A DNA stretch of 64,000 bases from contig CM049318.1 of assembly GCA_026874595.1 (NCBI GenBank), positions 51,922,750-51,986,749 on the forward strand, given 5' to 3'. This document shows positions 11,990 through 24,207 of this stretch, piece after piece. Below the pieces are notes generated by a model, which was not told the DNA's origin, ran no database searches, and saw only the letters and a list, made by a program, of their open reading frames with translations. Source of the DNA: Sipunculus nudus (taxonomy: Eukaryota; Annelida; Sipuncula; Golfingiida; Sipunculidae). A program made the position numbers and the translations under genes. Positions within the stretch are counted from its first letter, which is position 1. Every line of letters begins with the position of its first letter.

Positions 11990-12240
11990 ATATATATATA
12001 AGAATTGTATATATGATCTCGCTAGGATGCCCACCTAGCTGGTCGTTATTGTGGTCTAAAATCCGAGGTTTTACTGTACATACTTTAGTCTTTTTTATCC
12101 TAAGACGCCCTGATTGCAATTGTTGCTTCAGATAGGTCTGAGTGTCTGGGAACCGGATATAATCTATGATTTGTGCAACCAATGCAATTTGTTTACGTAA
12201 TATGAAGCCGGCTAAGACACATGGACTACAGCTTATAACA
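11990..12240. repeat. Dispersed repeat shared with 62,860-63,080
   Basis: Shared stretches include GGTTTTACTGTACATAC versus ATTTTACTGTACATAC and GACTAAGACACATGG versus GGCTAAGACACATGG. It joins the duplicated block M at about 12,235. In copy E it lies inside a longer insertion. Its class is unknown. Confidence 0.5.
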
Positions 12241-12895
12241 TGGATTACAAATTATAATAGTGCCAAAAAGGTGACGACCACAATAATAAACGAGTGTGAC
12301 TTGCAAGGAAATGTAAAAAGTCGATCATCTTGAGGAAGCTTATCAGGATGATCGAGACACGTGCATGATCACCTAGCACCTGGTAAAGGTGACACAGAAA
12401 CGCGACCTTAAACTTGAAGGGCCAACACGTATATGAGTACAAAGGTTACATAGCTTTGTTTTTCGAAAAAGGGACAAGTATGGCAATGATTCTTAACTCT
12501 AGGATGCATAAGAAGTACTTCTACAATATGGTTACATCCAGGCATAAAGGTTTATGAACTCATATTTCAGGCTAGGGGCGGCCCATCTGTATTCCACATC
12601 TTATATTTCAATTTAATTTTTCTCAATGATTTAGAACAAGATTGAATAATAAAATCAAACCAAATAAGCATGACAGATTTTATAACGTCCCTGTATAACC
12701 TTTGGTCTATATTCATCGACTACTAAGAACAACTTTTGCAATAGCAAAACACATTAACGGATCATTAAGTTTTATTTAAGAGAATCGTGAGCGGTTTATT
12801 GCAACCGTTAGAATATGAGCCATAATCATGAATTACTTATGTCAACATCTTCTAACTAAGCCTTGAATACAGTTTGGATCCCTCTCAGTCTGAAA
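12235..12895 (+). repeat. Duplicated upstream block, middle copy (M)
   Basis: Homologous to about 3,515-4,130 and 63,615-64,000 in the same orientation. Shared landmarks are AAACTTGAAGGGCCAACACG, GGCGGCC(C/G)AT and GCGGTTTATT. It ends at the signal-peptide exon copy that starts at 12,896, so it is a candidate promoter or 5' UTR for that exon. The last ~110 bases also weakly resemble the DNA before the functional exon 1 (GTTTATT, then CTCAGTCTGA just before the ATG). Confidence 0.65.
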
Positions 12896-13014
12896 ATGTC
12901 TGCTACTTGGTTTGTGGTGTGCTCACTTGTTCCATGTCGGAGATTATTGAAGAGAACAAAGATTACCGATGACGCGGTCTCTAGTATAATTCCTGTATAT
13001 ATTACAGGAACAAT
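12896..13014 (+). pseudogene. Paralogous signal-peptide first exon
   Basis: This is a second copy of exon 1 of the 17,287-37,512 gene. It has the same length (119 nt), the same GT donor after AT (phase 2), an open frame, and about 13 of 39 residues identical without gaps (MSATWFVVCSLVPC versus MAASWLTVCLLLSC; ITDD versus IADD; TGTM versus TRTM). The leader CTCAGTCTGA before the ATG is also shared. No copies of exons 2-13 were found between here and 17,287. It could serve as an alternative first exon, since its phase fits exon 2, or be the relic of a lost tandem gene. Its hydrophobic core is short and is followed by basic residues, so it may be a poor signal peptide. Confidence 0.6.
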
Positions 13015-15000
13015 GTAGGAATATTTGTTTTCATGGTATATGAATGATGCAAGAATAAAATGTACACAGTTAAAACTTGAATATACAGTTAAACGAAATA
13101 TGTGGCACTATGTGAATGTTTATGAGAATCAACTCATTCAGTCCTTAGTGTTAGTAGGTGTATTCTGTACATTTTAATTTTTATTCAATATTTGTTGGGA
13201 AAAAAATTTAAATTTCAATTCTAGGGTATATAGAAACATCAAGTGGATTCAAACAATAATGATGCTTTAAACTCATGGATATATATATATATATATACAG
13301 CATATATATGCTGTAAGTATCTTTATCTTGGCAGGTGTTATGCGTTTCTTTATGTTATGCATACATAGTAATATTCTAATTTGGTAACCATCCATGGTTA
13401 TGGTCCTATTAAAATTTGACTTGGGTATTTTTCATCCAATTGATATTTGGAATAAGGGTTAATAAAAAATAATGTTTAAAAAAGATTGATGTTATATTTA
13501 TTTATATTATTTATTTTATTATCAGTTCTCCGGTACATGTCGTACTTCTAACGATTGGAGTAACATGTTATAATATGAACATTGCAGCCACATTCCTGTT
13601 AAGAAGTAAGCTTGAGATGATGTTCCTTGCCATTCGGCGTTCATTATTGGTTTGCAATATGGGTAATATATACATATACCAGCACTTAAGTTAGCCATAT
13701 TCAAAGCTTGATAATCTGACAACATAGCCTAAGTCTAAGACAGTTATTTAAAGACCTGGTGGATTATAAACCACGGATATCCTATACACAGAATTCGTGA
13801 ATGAATAAGTGTGTGGGATTCATCAATAAGATGGAAACAATTTAGGGAATAGTAGGTAAGTGTCGGCTGCCATTTACTGTAGAGATGGTTCATACGACTT
13901 ACAAATCAAGTCATATAACATTTTTATTTGAAGAAAACAAAACATGCGCTTCAGGGGGAAATAGAGAGGAGGGTACACAAGGTTGCCTGGAACCACTGTA
14001 TTGACTACAAGTACCAGTGAAACAACTTAACCTAATATTGGGACCATAAGATAAAAAAATGATTTACCTTTTTTTCAAAGTAGCAAAAGCAATGTATATC
14101 AGATAAATCTTCAGTTTTATGCAACTTATGAGACCTTTGTCTTATTCATTAGAAAACTTTACTATATTATTGCATACGGTCATAAGAAAAAAGGATGAAA
14201 AACTAAAAGCAGAAGATCTGTATTCACATCCTCTTTAAGGCAGATTGACAAGTGCATTGTATATAAATTCGAGTCGCATCATAACATTTGGATATTTGCC
14301 GAAATTATACGAGATTAAACAACCGGGTTATGTTCAGGGAAACAAGTATATCAAGCCTTAGAAACAGTGCACATCGGTGGTAACAATAGCATTTGTACTT
14401 GCATGGATTCAGTTGGCTCTAGTTGTAAACAAAACTAGAAATGTAAGTAGTGCATAAACCTTTGCATGTCAAATTACAGAAGGGAAATAGATATATCAGC
14501 TGATAAATGCTCTGTGGGAGATTACCTGCATTAAATAATCTTCATAAAAATGATATACGCATGACACAGAAGTTATTGTGTTTTGTGGTTAAAGTAGTGT
14601 CTCGATTGTGGGTATTTATTCTGTAACCCTGAAAAACTTAACCGAGATTTTATTATTAAAATCTGCCCTGGGGAATAATTTAATTTAATAAATAAGTTTA
14701 ATTCTTTTCTTTTAAATCCCACTGATAAATCAAACATTAAAACGTTGGATAAAACTCACAAAGAGATGCAGGTTGCGTTTCGAGCTTGCGACAGTAGCTA
14801 CATCACCAATGCTAATAAGCATACTATATCTTATAATAATCCATAGTGACCCTTTATAAATGGGCTGAAGTATGTTTTTATCATTTGCTTTGTGTATTTG
14901 AAAAGTTCGTCAGTGTGGCTTGTCTTCGCACTCGACCAAGATTTGTTAGTATACATCAGCCAAGGTATCAAGTACATATTTTTAATTTTTAGCTCAGCTA
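13015..15000. other. Intergenic, nothing recognised
   Basis: AT-rich, with a short (TA)n run at about 13,280 and a perfect 18-bp palindrome (ACAGCATATATATGCTGT) beside it. No gene is recognised. Confidence 0.5.
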
Positions 15001-15014
15001 AATGTAATCATCTG

Positions 15015-15870
15015 CCCTATAGCAATCACCCTTAGTCCGCCGTCTGTCTGTTAACAGGGCACAAATCGAAACCTTTAGACCTATAATCTATACATCTGGG
15101 GAGGTCCTAGGAAAAACTTCTTTCATGGTGACCTGTTATCTGCGACATATGGCCCGAAAACATGATTTTGAGCACCTAGACATTCAGACGGGCACACATT
15201 GCATCCCGTAGGCCTAGAAATTGCTAACGTAACATTATATGTTGTCCTTGACAAATGTCCCTGGAAACATGAAATTATGTCTGCGTGACCTATGTTCTGC
15301 GACCTATAAGAATAACATCATCTAGGCACCAAGACAGTCAGAGGAGCACAAATTGTATTCATGAGACCTAGAAACTTCTAACGCCGTGTCAAGGAAGATT
15401 CTAGGCAAATATTTTTTTTAGAAACCACCGTAAATGACCTATATTCTGTGACTATGAAATAAAAACATGATTTTGAGCACCCATGTGGCACAAATTAATT
15501 TCTTTAGACCCTAGATCATCTTATGTTGCATTTAGACAGGTCTTCTGCAAATGCATATGAAAAAAATAGGTCACTGTGACCTACAACCTGTAAAATAAAG
15601 GAACAGCGCGTCAATTACACACCTTGATTGTCAGATGGGCACGAATAGTATCCATTAGGCCTAGTATCGCTGAAGTTCTAGCCAATGCAATTCTCTTTTG
15701 AAACCTAAAAATAGATCATAGTAATCTAGAAGGCTATATCTTGTAAACAATGAGCCAAAATTATGAATTTGAGCACCCCGATAGACATGGTTTAAATTCT
15801 TTTCCCTTGGCACCTTCTATTGTAAAATGTAGGATGTCCTTAGCAAGTCTCCTTTGAATCCTGTTTTTTT
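15015..15870 (+). repeat. Degenerate tandem array, about 150-bp unit
   Basis: About five diverged units, each containing a GAGCACC-like start, a 'gacagtcag..ggcac' segment, a 'taggcctaga' segment and a 'tgacctat.ttctg' segment. GAGCACC-like anchors fall near 15,170, 15,324, 15,475, 15,618 and 15,771. The array opens with TTAGCTCAGCT, and a fragment of the same family (CAGCTGAGCGTCATTGCCCA) recurs near 16,370. Probably a mobile or satellite repeat of this genome. Confidence 0.7.
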
Positions 15871-15894
15871 TTAAATAGGTCACTCAATATTTAT

Positions 15895-16341
15895 AATACT
15901 TGTTTAAATAAAAATACAAAGACACAAAATGTTTTTTTTCTGTCCGTTTTACGACATAGTAACATTTCCCTTATGCTTATCTCTTAGACGATATATAAGA
16001 AAATATATAAGTAAATTGTAAATGATAACAGTAAAAGTAGGACGAAGGGATATACAAACCTTGACCTTGACTTCTGCGTGATTGTGACGAAAATCTTCAA
16101 GTGTTTAAGAGATAATTGCATTATTCAAAAGATATCAGGTTGAAAGTGATTCCTGTTAAGTTGTGTTTTTAAGTGGACTAATTGGCATGTTAATAAACAC
16201 GCAAGTAGACGAAATTGACAAACACAATAACAGACATGAATACTTGTCAAAATAAAGATAAAAAAATACTAAATTTTATTTTCCGTCTGTTTTACAACAT
16301 AGTAACATTTCCCTTATGCTTTCCATTAGTCGATATATAAC
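15895..16341 (+). repeat. Direct repeat of about 100 bp
   Basis: 15,895-15,998 and 16,243-16,341 share CATAGTAACATTTCCCTTAT and flanking sequence at high identity. Sequence after each copy (AAATGATAAC, then GAAGG) also matches, but the second copy is interrupted by an insertion at about 16,352-16,525. Confidence 0.7.
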
Positions 16342-16559
16342 ATTACTTAAATAAATTAACAAGTCAAATTCAGCTGAGCGTCATTGCCCATGGGCTACTT
16401 TTTTTGGATATCACGGACGTTGTTCAAAAGTTAGGCTGACCGACACCGGATGGAGGAATTCAATGGCTGAAGACAAAAGCCAGTCTAGACAGACAGGAGG
16501 GTAAAGCTAGTTCTGACGTGTCTAAAATAAATTCGCAAATGATAACCTTAGAAGAAGGA

Positions 16560-17286
16560 TGAAGGATACGCAATATGTTTATTTGAGGGACTGCCTCATA
16601 AGCATTTAACATTTCAGTGTATATAGCTATCTGCCATCTGGTGTAATCAAGGTTATGTGTGTCTTTCCGCTGCTTTGGTAGCGTAACCTCTACCAGGGAT
16701 ATTAGGACTGTGTTCAGTCACCTTATTATCAGTAAGGCCCTGAATTAATGCGAACACTTTGATTATTCTTCTCCCTGTGTGTAGTCAGACATAATATCGG
16801 ACATATATTCGTAAAACTTTACTTCTCATGATCCTATATATTATATATTGTATTTTGCGCATGGCACATCACGTCAGTTGTCATTGAGGAAGATAAACGG
16901 ACTAGTGATCGGGCATGCATAACAAGTACTTCTTGCTAGCTAGTCGAAACTCAAAATGGGGGTGGCATATTATATTCCCATTTGTCAATTTTACACTTTG
17001 TATATGTTATTTATTCTTTTTTTTGTAAAATTAACATGAAACACAGAGCACATAAAATATTTTTACAAAGTTTTGTTTAGGTAAAACCTATCTTGTAGTG
17101 GCCCTTTTAGTCAATGTCTTTTGTATACGTATACCGATACTGGACCCGTCTTGGATAAATGCCCAACTGTCATTCTGGGACGCGGGCCAGGGACCGTTTA
17201 TTAGGGGCCTCTAGAGAATGATACGTTCGTCATATCAGAACCGGGACAGCTGAGCGTTGCCATTTTGGTTCTCCCTCAGTCTGACA
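16560..17286 (+). promoter_or_regulatory. Presumed promoter and 5' leader of the MAM/TSP1/CUB gene
   Basis: This is the region directly upstream of the start codon. The start context CTGACAATGG fits a strong eukaryotic initiation context. A perfect 12-bp palindrome GTATACGTATAC lies at about 17,125. No convincing TATA box or mapped start is visible, so its extent is a guess. Confidence 0.3.
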
Positions 17287-17405
17287 ATGGCTGCTTCGTG
17301 GTTAACCGTGTGTTTACTTCTGTCCTGCCTGGCAGATGCAAGAAATGAAGAAATAGCTGACGATCCGGGATCTGGTATGGTCCGTGAAGATGTTACAAGA
17401 ACAAT
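17287..17405 (+). CDS. Exon 1: start codon and signal peptide
   Basis: ATG in strong context (ACAATGG). It encodes MAASWLTVCLLLSCLADA, a typical signal peptide with likely cleavage after about residue 18, then an acidic linker. It ends AT|GTAAG in phase 2. A diverged copy lies at 12,896-13,014. Confidence 0.8.
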
Positions 17406-20400
17406 GTAAGATGTGTTACCTTTTTTCTGGTTCTTTGCCCTGTATATTTCAGATGTTATTGGTCAATCTGAAAAAACTATAACATTTTGCAACTAAATCT
17501 AGTGTTTGTATACCAGAACGCCACAGAATAATTCTGTGTGACTCACATTTTCTATCAAATCGTTTAAATACCGTTTGGCATTTGGCTTAATGTCTGTCAT
17601 ATATGGCACAGAACCCGTAACTGGATGTAGGAATGCTTTTTTCAGGGAATGAAATTTTGTTTGGAACTTTTACTTGGGTAAGAGAAACCTTCTTAAAGAA
17701 GAAAAATAAATAAGAAAAAAAAAGTCCTATGATCAGGTTATCGTTTTCAGATGTTTGAAAACGGTGTGTCTTAGCCCTAAAACGATCTTCCATTTCAGAA
17801 AATACATTATCTCATTCCAATGCAAGTTTTTCCTTGTTCTCATCCATCAGTGTATTTGGGCGCTAGATTCAAACATTAAGTAAAGATCATTACAGATGAT
17901 ATTCGTGTGAGAAAATAAATAACTTAAGTTAACTAATTAAAATGAAGAAAATCCGATATAGATATAAATGGGAACTAAATAGAGAAAAATGAAGTAAAAT
18001 ACAGTGCTTCAGACCTCCTCTTGCATCAAGAGAAGGTCTCAGTTAACAAATATCGACTGGCATAAAAATTATCATGTAAATCTAAAAGTGATGTTTGTTA
18101 TGTTGGTATCAAACATTTATAAAGACTTGTTAAGTATACAACTAGGCAGTGACCGAAAGGTCTCGAACATGATTTCGACTGTATAAACACGATTTGTTTT
18201 CGCGCCTGATAATAAAATCATTCCATCTCATTGGCCAAGGTCTTTGCACCATTGTATTTTAATGTGGTCTACGTCAAAGCTGTAAAATAAATGCCAACAG
18301 TTTAATATAAAAGATACAATAAAAGTAATGCAGTGAAAAAACTGGGAAAACAAACTTGACCTTTCTTATCGCTATAACATTTTAACGAAGTAATCGTTGC
18401 TCATTTTTGGTGGACGGGAAATTTGATAATGGTTCATCTTAAAAGCACTTGTTTACCCGAAACGCTTTTCAAGAAGGCTTCAGACTAAATAAATATTGAT
18501 ACCCGTGTTTTTGAGGTATATATTAGCCTTATTTGACGTCAAATGACCACAAACAGTGTAGAGTTTCCAACATTTATTTCATAACCAGACGTGTAATACC
18601 GAAAGGTTTAGTATCTTTTGTCAGATCTCTGAACTACAAATATTTCCTAACGCTTGCTTGAATCCAAAATGTGAGGATGGACAGATTTTAAAGATAATGT
18701 TTTGAGGTGGTATGCCCCGGTATCTTTGTTTCTATTACAAGAAAAGGTTTAGGTAATAACTACTGAGAAAAATGAGAAAAAGGGAGAAAATTATAATGAG
18801 GTAGAGATTATTTCGCAATGGTAATTTTTTACCAGTATATGAGAATAAAAGAGTCTGAGCTTATTAAGTGTCCTTCAATTTGGACAAACAATGACCAAAA
18901 TCAAACGACGTTGTTGGATTATAGCGCATGCGTTAGGGGGAGAATACTTGCTACGGAATTATACATAAGGACACACAGCAGATAAACAAAGAGCTTAAAT
19001 TTTTCAATTATCCGAAAATTCATACTAAGTAAACTAATGATTGCGGAAATGCAAAGACAAATAGAATAAGGTATAATTTCGTTGCTATGATATTAAAAAA
19101 TGTTTCCTTTGAGAATAATTGTTGATCATGTAATCCTGACCTAATCCTGATCCTTAACAATGGTAACCAGAAAATGAGACAGTCATACCTATAAAATAGG
19201 CCTGGGAATGGTGGTAGTCAAGATACAAGGAAAATAAGGTATATATTTTTGATTAACTTGACCTCTGAGCTTTTCTGAGGAGAAGCTTCAAGGGATTATG
19301 GCATATCAAAGGTATAGATATCAAAGTAATTTCTGCAAATATCGTGGCCTTTAGTGGCCTTAACGTCTGAACAAAATGAATATCACAACTACAGACAAAA
19401 CCAAAATGATTGGCACAAGTTAAAATTTAAGATGAACGAACCATAATAAGTTGATAGTTATACGACAATGTTTTACCAAGTTTTGAGGTAAATTAAAATT
19501 TAAATGTTTGCTCACCTAGACCTTTGACCGACTTTGACCAAAAACAACAGACCTCAAAGACGTTTGGTTTTCAATTAACAATAAAACGTTGAAAGTGATT
19601 ACTGCCAAAGTTTTGCCTGATAGACAACGTGACAATTTAGCATACGGAACTGACTAACAGATGGCAAGTTACCTTTTCTTTAGGTAACCATATAAAACCT
19701 CTTAAGAGTTATAATCTAGAAAACGTACAGGATTAACACAGTTAGACCGAGAAGAACAGGGTTAGAGAAAAATCATGAGAGGCCTGTATATTCCCCCACT
19801 GGCAAAAAAAAAAATATGTATTAAGCTGGAATGGTATAAACAGATGGCAACATCAAAAGTCATAAATAAATGTCCATAAACTGTTATCCATGAAACATTT
19901 CTCCACCATAGGCTTTTCTCTGGTAGATTTTATTCATTGTTTCTTGCCTTGGGTTTAGTTTTGTTTAACATTTCGGCGTAAAATATAGTGATCATGTTTC
20001 ATTGCTTTGTTGTTTTGTAGGGAAACGACTCCGTCCTCGGTAGGTGAATTTATTTGTGAAAAAAATTTCTACATAATGCACACAATCATCAGATAATTAT
20101 ATATTCCTTACATAAGAAATTCTTTATAGTTTTAACTTATATTATCCTGTCATTTCTGCTTAAAGTATGCATGATAGACCTAAAGATAAATATTATTTTT
20201 TTTCAATGGCAAAGTAAATAAAATCATGTACAGAATAATAAAAAATTATTTCCTATTACGATTATATTTAATTTCTAGAGATTTATATTTAATTTCTAGA
20301 GATAAATTTCTAAAGATAAATATTATTATTTTTTATCAATGGCAAAGAAAATAAAATCATGTACAGAAAAATAAACAAAACATTTCCTATTAGAATTACA

Positions 20401-20556
20401 TTTAATGTCTAGATGTTATAGAAAATACATAATTTTTTTCAACACACACCTGGTTTAAATAGAAACCACCAGACCCGTGGAATAACTTACTGAAGAGAAA
20501 AACATATTCAGGTAAGGATGTATGACTTTCTTTACTCAGTAAATATCAGTAGACAT

Positions 20557-20612
<56 letters not shown>

Positions 20613-20810
20613 CTGAATTTGTTGGTTACCGTTCCGAGAACAAAGCGCTTAATACCTGAAAAGTAGAGCTGTAATAAATTGATAAAATGCATCAATGGTT
20701 TCGTGCACAATACGTGGCACTCTTCCGGTGACAAAGTTGTTTTGGTTTGTCTGATTATTTACGGATGAATAGTTTTCGTTGTATGATGCCTGAAAGTGAT
20801 AAAGTTTTCG

Positions 20811-20874
<64 letters not shown>

Positions 20875-20893
20875 AATAATACTTATATAATCG

Positions 20894-20939
<46 letters not shown>

Positions 20940-22690
20940 AATAATACTTATAAAGATAATTCGGTCCATTTTTGCCCTCAATGTTCTCTGAAACCGCGTT
21001 GTGTATGACACAGTGTTAAACCTCGCTTTAAAGGTAATTATTCTCACAGTTACCTATCTAATATAAGAATAAATAATTTAAAATGTCAAATCATTTGCGT
21101 CGTTTTAAAATTGCGTGTAGCCAATCATCGAACATCTAAACTGTTTTTGCAAAGACAAATATGTGTTGAAAGGGGGGGGGGGGGGGTTCCAGGCCAAAAT
21201 TCCTAATCAATCTATCTATCTATCGTAGCCAGTTACAAGGTAGTGGTCATCAGATACAGAATGAGCACCCAAGCATGTAGAACTGGTTCACCTTTTTCTT
21301 CATTCCTTCTTTTCACTTTAATTCATGAGCCACCTTGACATAGGCGTTTCCGTTATAAATGGTGAAATTATCTGACATGGCTTGCTTGGATTTCCTAAGA
21401 TCTAGGCCTTTATACATTTGAACGATAAATATGAGTGCAAGGTTATAAATCACACCCATGCACATATTCGTGATGATTCGTCTCGTGTTTATGCTAATTC
21501 TCCGAATTTTGTTGCTGCCTCACTAGCATGTTTAATTGTATTTATCAATTGGTGATGTGTAGTCATGCCTCACGGTCAGTTGAAGATGAGGTAACCGACA
21601 GATGACATTTTCAGCTTTATTTACACTTAGTTGCACACGGACATGTAAAAAATGAATATATATGAGAATGTCTTATTGTATAGCAAACACTGAGTGAACT
21701 CCTTGACAGACGACATAATTCATCCTTGTCCACGGATCAAATTGCTTGAACAGCAATTAAAAGCTAGTTAAATACTTAAGATACTAAAGCTGGGTGCAAT
21801 TTTAAACTGTTAGGCAGCACTGCTGACCCCATGAGGAATTGTTATTTCTATCGTCTCCTGCAAATTGTCTTGTTTATACATTTACACTATAAGCAGGAAC
21901 TCCTGTCCAGTGAATTTAGACCTTTTAAACTTCCATAATTTTATCTTTATTCACTGAACACGCAGCGGTTATACAGTGCAGTTGCTCTCGATCGCCTTCA
22001 CTTAAACCGATGTTTTGTGTAGCATATTGTCTTGAATTGATTGATTTTCTCGGTTACATTACAAGGCTTTTCACAGCTGACTTTAAACACAACAAATGAG
22101 AACGTTGTGTTGCAGTGAATATCCAATTTATTTTTCATCTGCGCTTTGGTTGGTCTTAATCTTATTGATCGAATGCCAGCCCTGGTGTTGAAACCCCGAG
22201 AACCTTGCTATAAAACGGAATGAAATAGATCTTGAACTAGTGCAGGGTATACCCGCTACTTGAGGAGAGGAATCTGGTTGTTTGTTGCGTGGACATTGTA
22301 GTTGCTAATATTACTTGATAAAAAATCATTGAAAATTATAATGTACCATGCTTTTTAATATTATCTTAAACTATTCTTAATTTATTTAAGAAAATCTTGG
22401 TAAATGGGCGATAAATATTGTAAGGAGTAATATTCAAGACGACATAAGAAAGAGATAGATTTGTATACAGATGCATTACCAACCAAACAAATATGTTCTT
22501 TGTTGTTGCCCATCCTTTTTTAAGTTTTCTTTGCAATTCATAAAATATATACTTTCGCGGGTACAACCCTCAGATACAGCCGCAAACACACAAACAAATA
22601 CACACAAAGCCGCCGACATCATAGCCTCCCATATTCTGTGCCGTAGGTAATAAGAACGATGACAATAGAAGCTTGCCTAGAGTCAACAGA

Positions 22691-22733
<43 letters not shown>

Positions 22734-24134
22734 AATGCATAATAACATTTGCAGAATAGACCTTTTTACATATGTAAGACTATCCATCAACTTTTATCAA
22801 TTAGATTTACAAGTAACGCGTCCGTGAATCAAGACCCACTTCAATATTCCGGACAAAATGGTATGTATCAATTACGATTCTTATTGGCTCCTTTTTCATA
22901 CCAAGCCCGTTATTCAATGGGGGGATGTCATGCATTTTTTATTTATATATACATTTTAGTGTAAATTTATGGTTTTACGAACTATAATATAATAGAACGA
23001 TAACATAAAGCAGGGTTTACACGGGGCACGCGAACGATTTTCGAAAAATGCGAATTAAAAAAAAAATGGCTAAGTCCAACATTCGGAGACGTTTATCTAC
23101 GTATGTATCGCATCAATCGAGCCGTTAACCATTCTTATGCAGTTTGTGCGAAAATAGCACAACCAAAGTGCGAATGTCATTACAGCGTGGCCAGTCAACA
23201 TAAAAAATACAGCTGACTAAAAGCTAACGGCATGATTATCGCATGAATCTCGGCCAACCTTCCTGCGGACATTTCGCGACTGGTCTTTCGCGAATAACGA
23301 ACGTCCTATGACATTCGGGCGACATTCGGGCGACATATGTCGCTCGATTATTTTGCGACCGGCGATCCGAACGACATTTAGGCAGTATTTAAATGCCATG
23401 AAATGCATTGAACTGCTTTGCCAGCATCAGTTCTTGCCCAGAGGTCAATGATGACCAGAATATATATATGGACCATCAAGCTCTCAGACCTGACCTGACT
23501 GGCCATGCATGTATAAAATGAAATAGGAAGCAAATAACGAATTCCGTGCGACATTCATGCGACATTCGTGCATATGTCGCGCGGTTATCTTGCGGCCCAC
23601 GTGAAAAAGCTGGCGTTCTCTTCTGTGGCGACGATACCTTTTCTCCTGAAGTACGCGATAAGTTTGTAAATGATCGGATGAATTTCGTTTTTTTAACGAG
23701 ATTCTCGAAACTTTCGGAATCTGTTTACGGTTTCAGGAATATTTAGCGAACATTACTCACGTCGTTTAAATGTCATGCGCATATGACGAAGTTTTTAAGA
23801 CATTTTTGAGAGCATAGCGCGAAAAAGAACGACCCGGGATACTGAAAACGTTCGCAAGTACTTTCAAACTAATTCAAATTCCCGCAGAATAAATTCGACT
23901 CCCACAAACAATTTACGAGAGATCCGAAATCCCGCGATTGTGTGGCTAACATTGGAGCCTAAATACTAATGTTGGACTCTGTCATTTTTCGTCATTCACA
24001 TCCTTCGCAAAGCATTAATGTGCTCCGAGAAAACCCAACTTAACGGAAATGCAATTTCCACTGGTTGTTTACACAGATGTTTACATATGAAAGTAAAGAA
24101 GGCAGGTTAATAGATACTAAGAACTCTCTATCTC

Positions 24135-24207
<73 letters not shown>

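Noticed and set aside
15015-15870. CRISPR-like spaced repeats
   Set aside because: The units are long, diverged and contiguous, without short identical repeats and unique spacers, and the sequence is eukaryotic.
12896-17286. A complete second upstream gene between the exon-1 copy and exon 1
   Set aside because: No MAM, TSP1, CUB or trypsin-like exons were seen in this 4.3 kb; it holds only repeats and unrecognised DNA.
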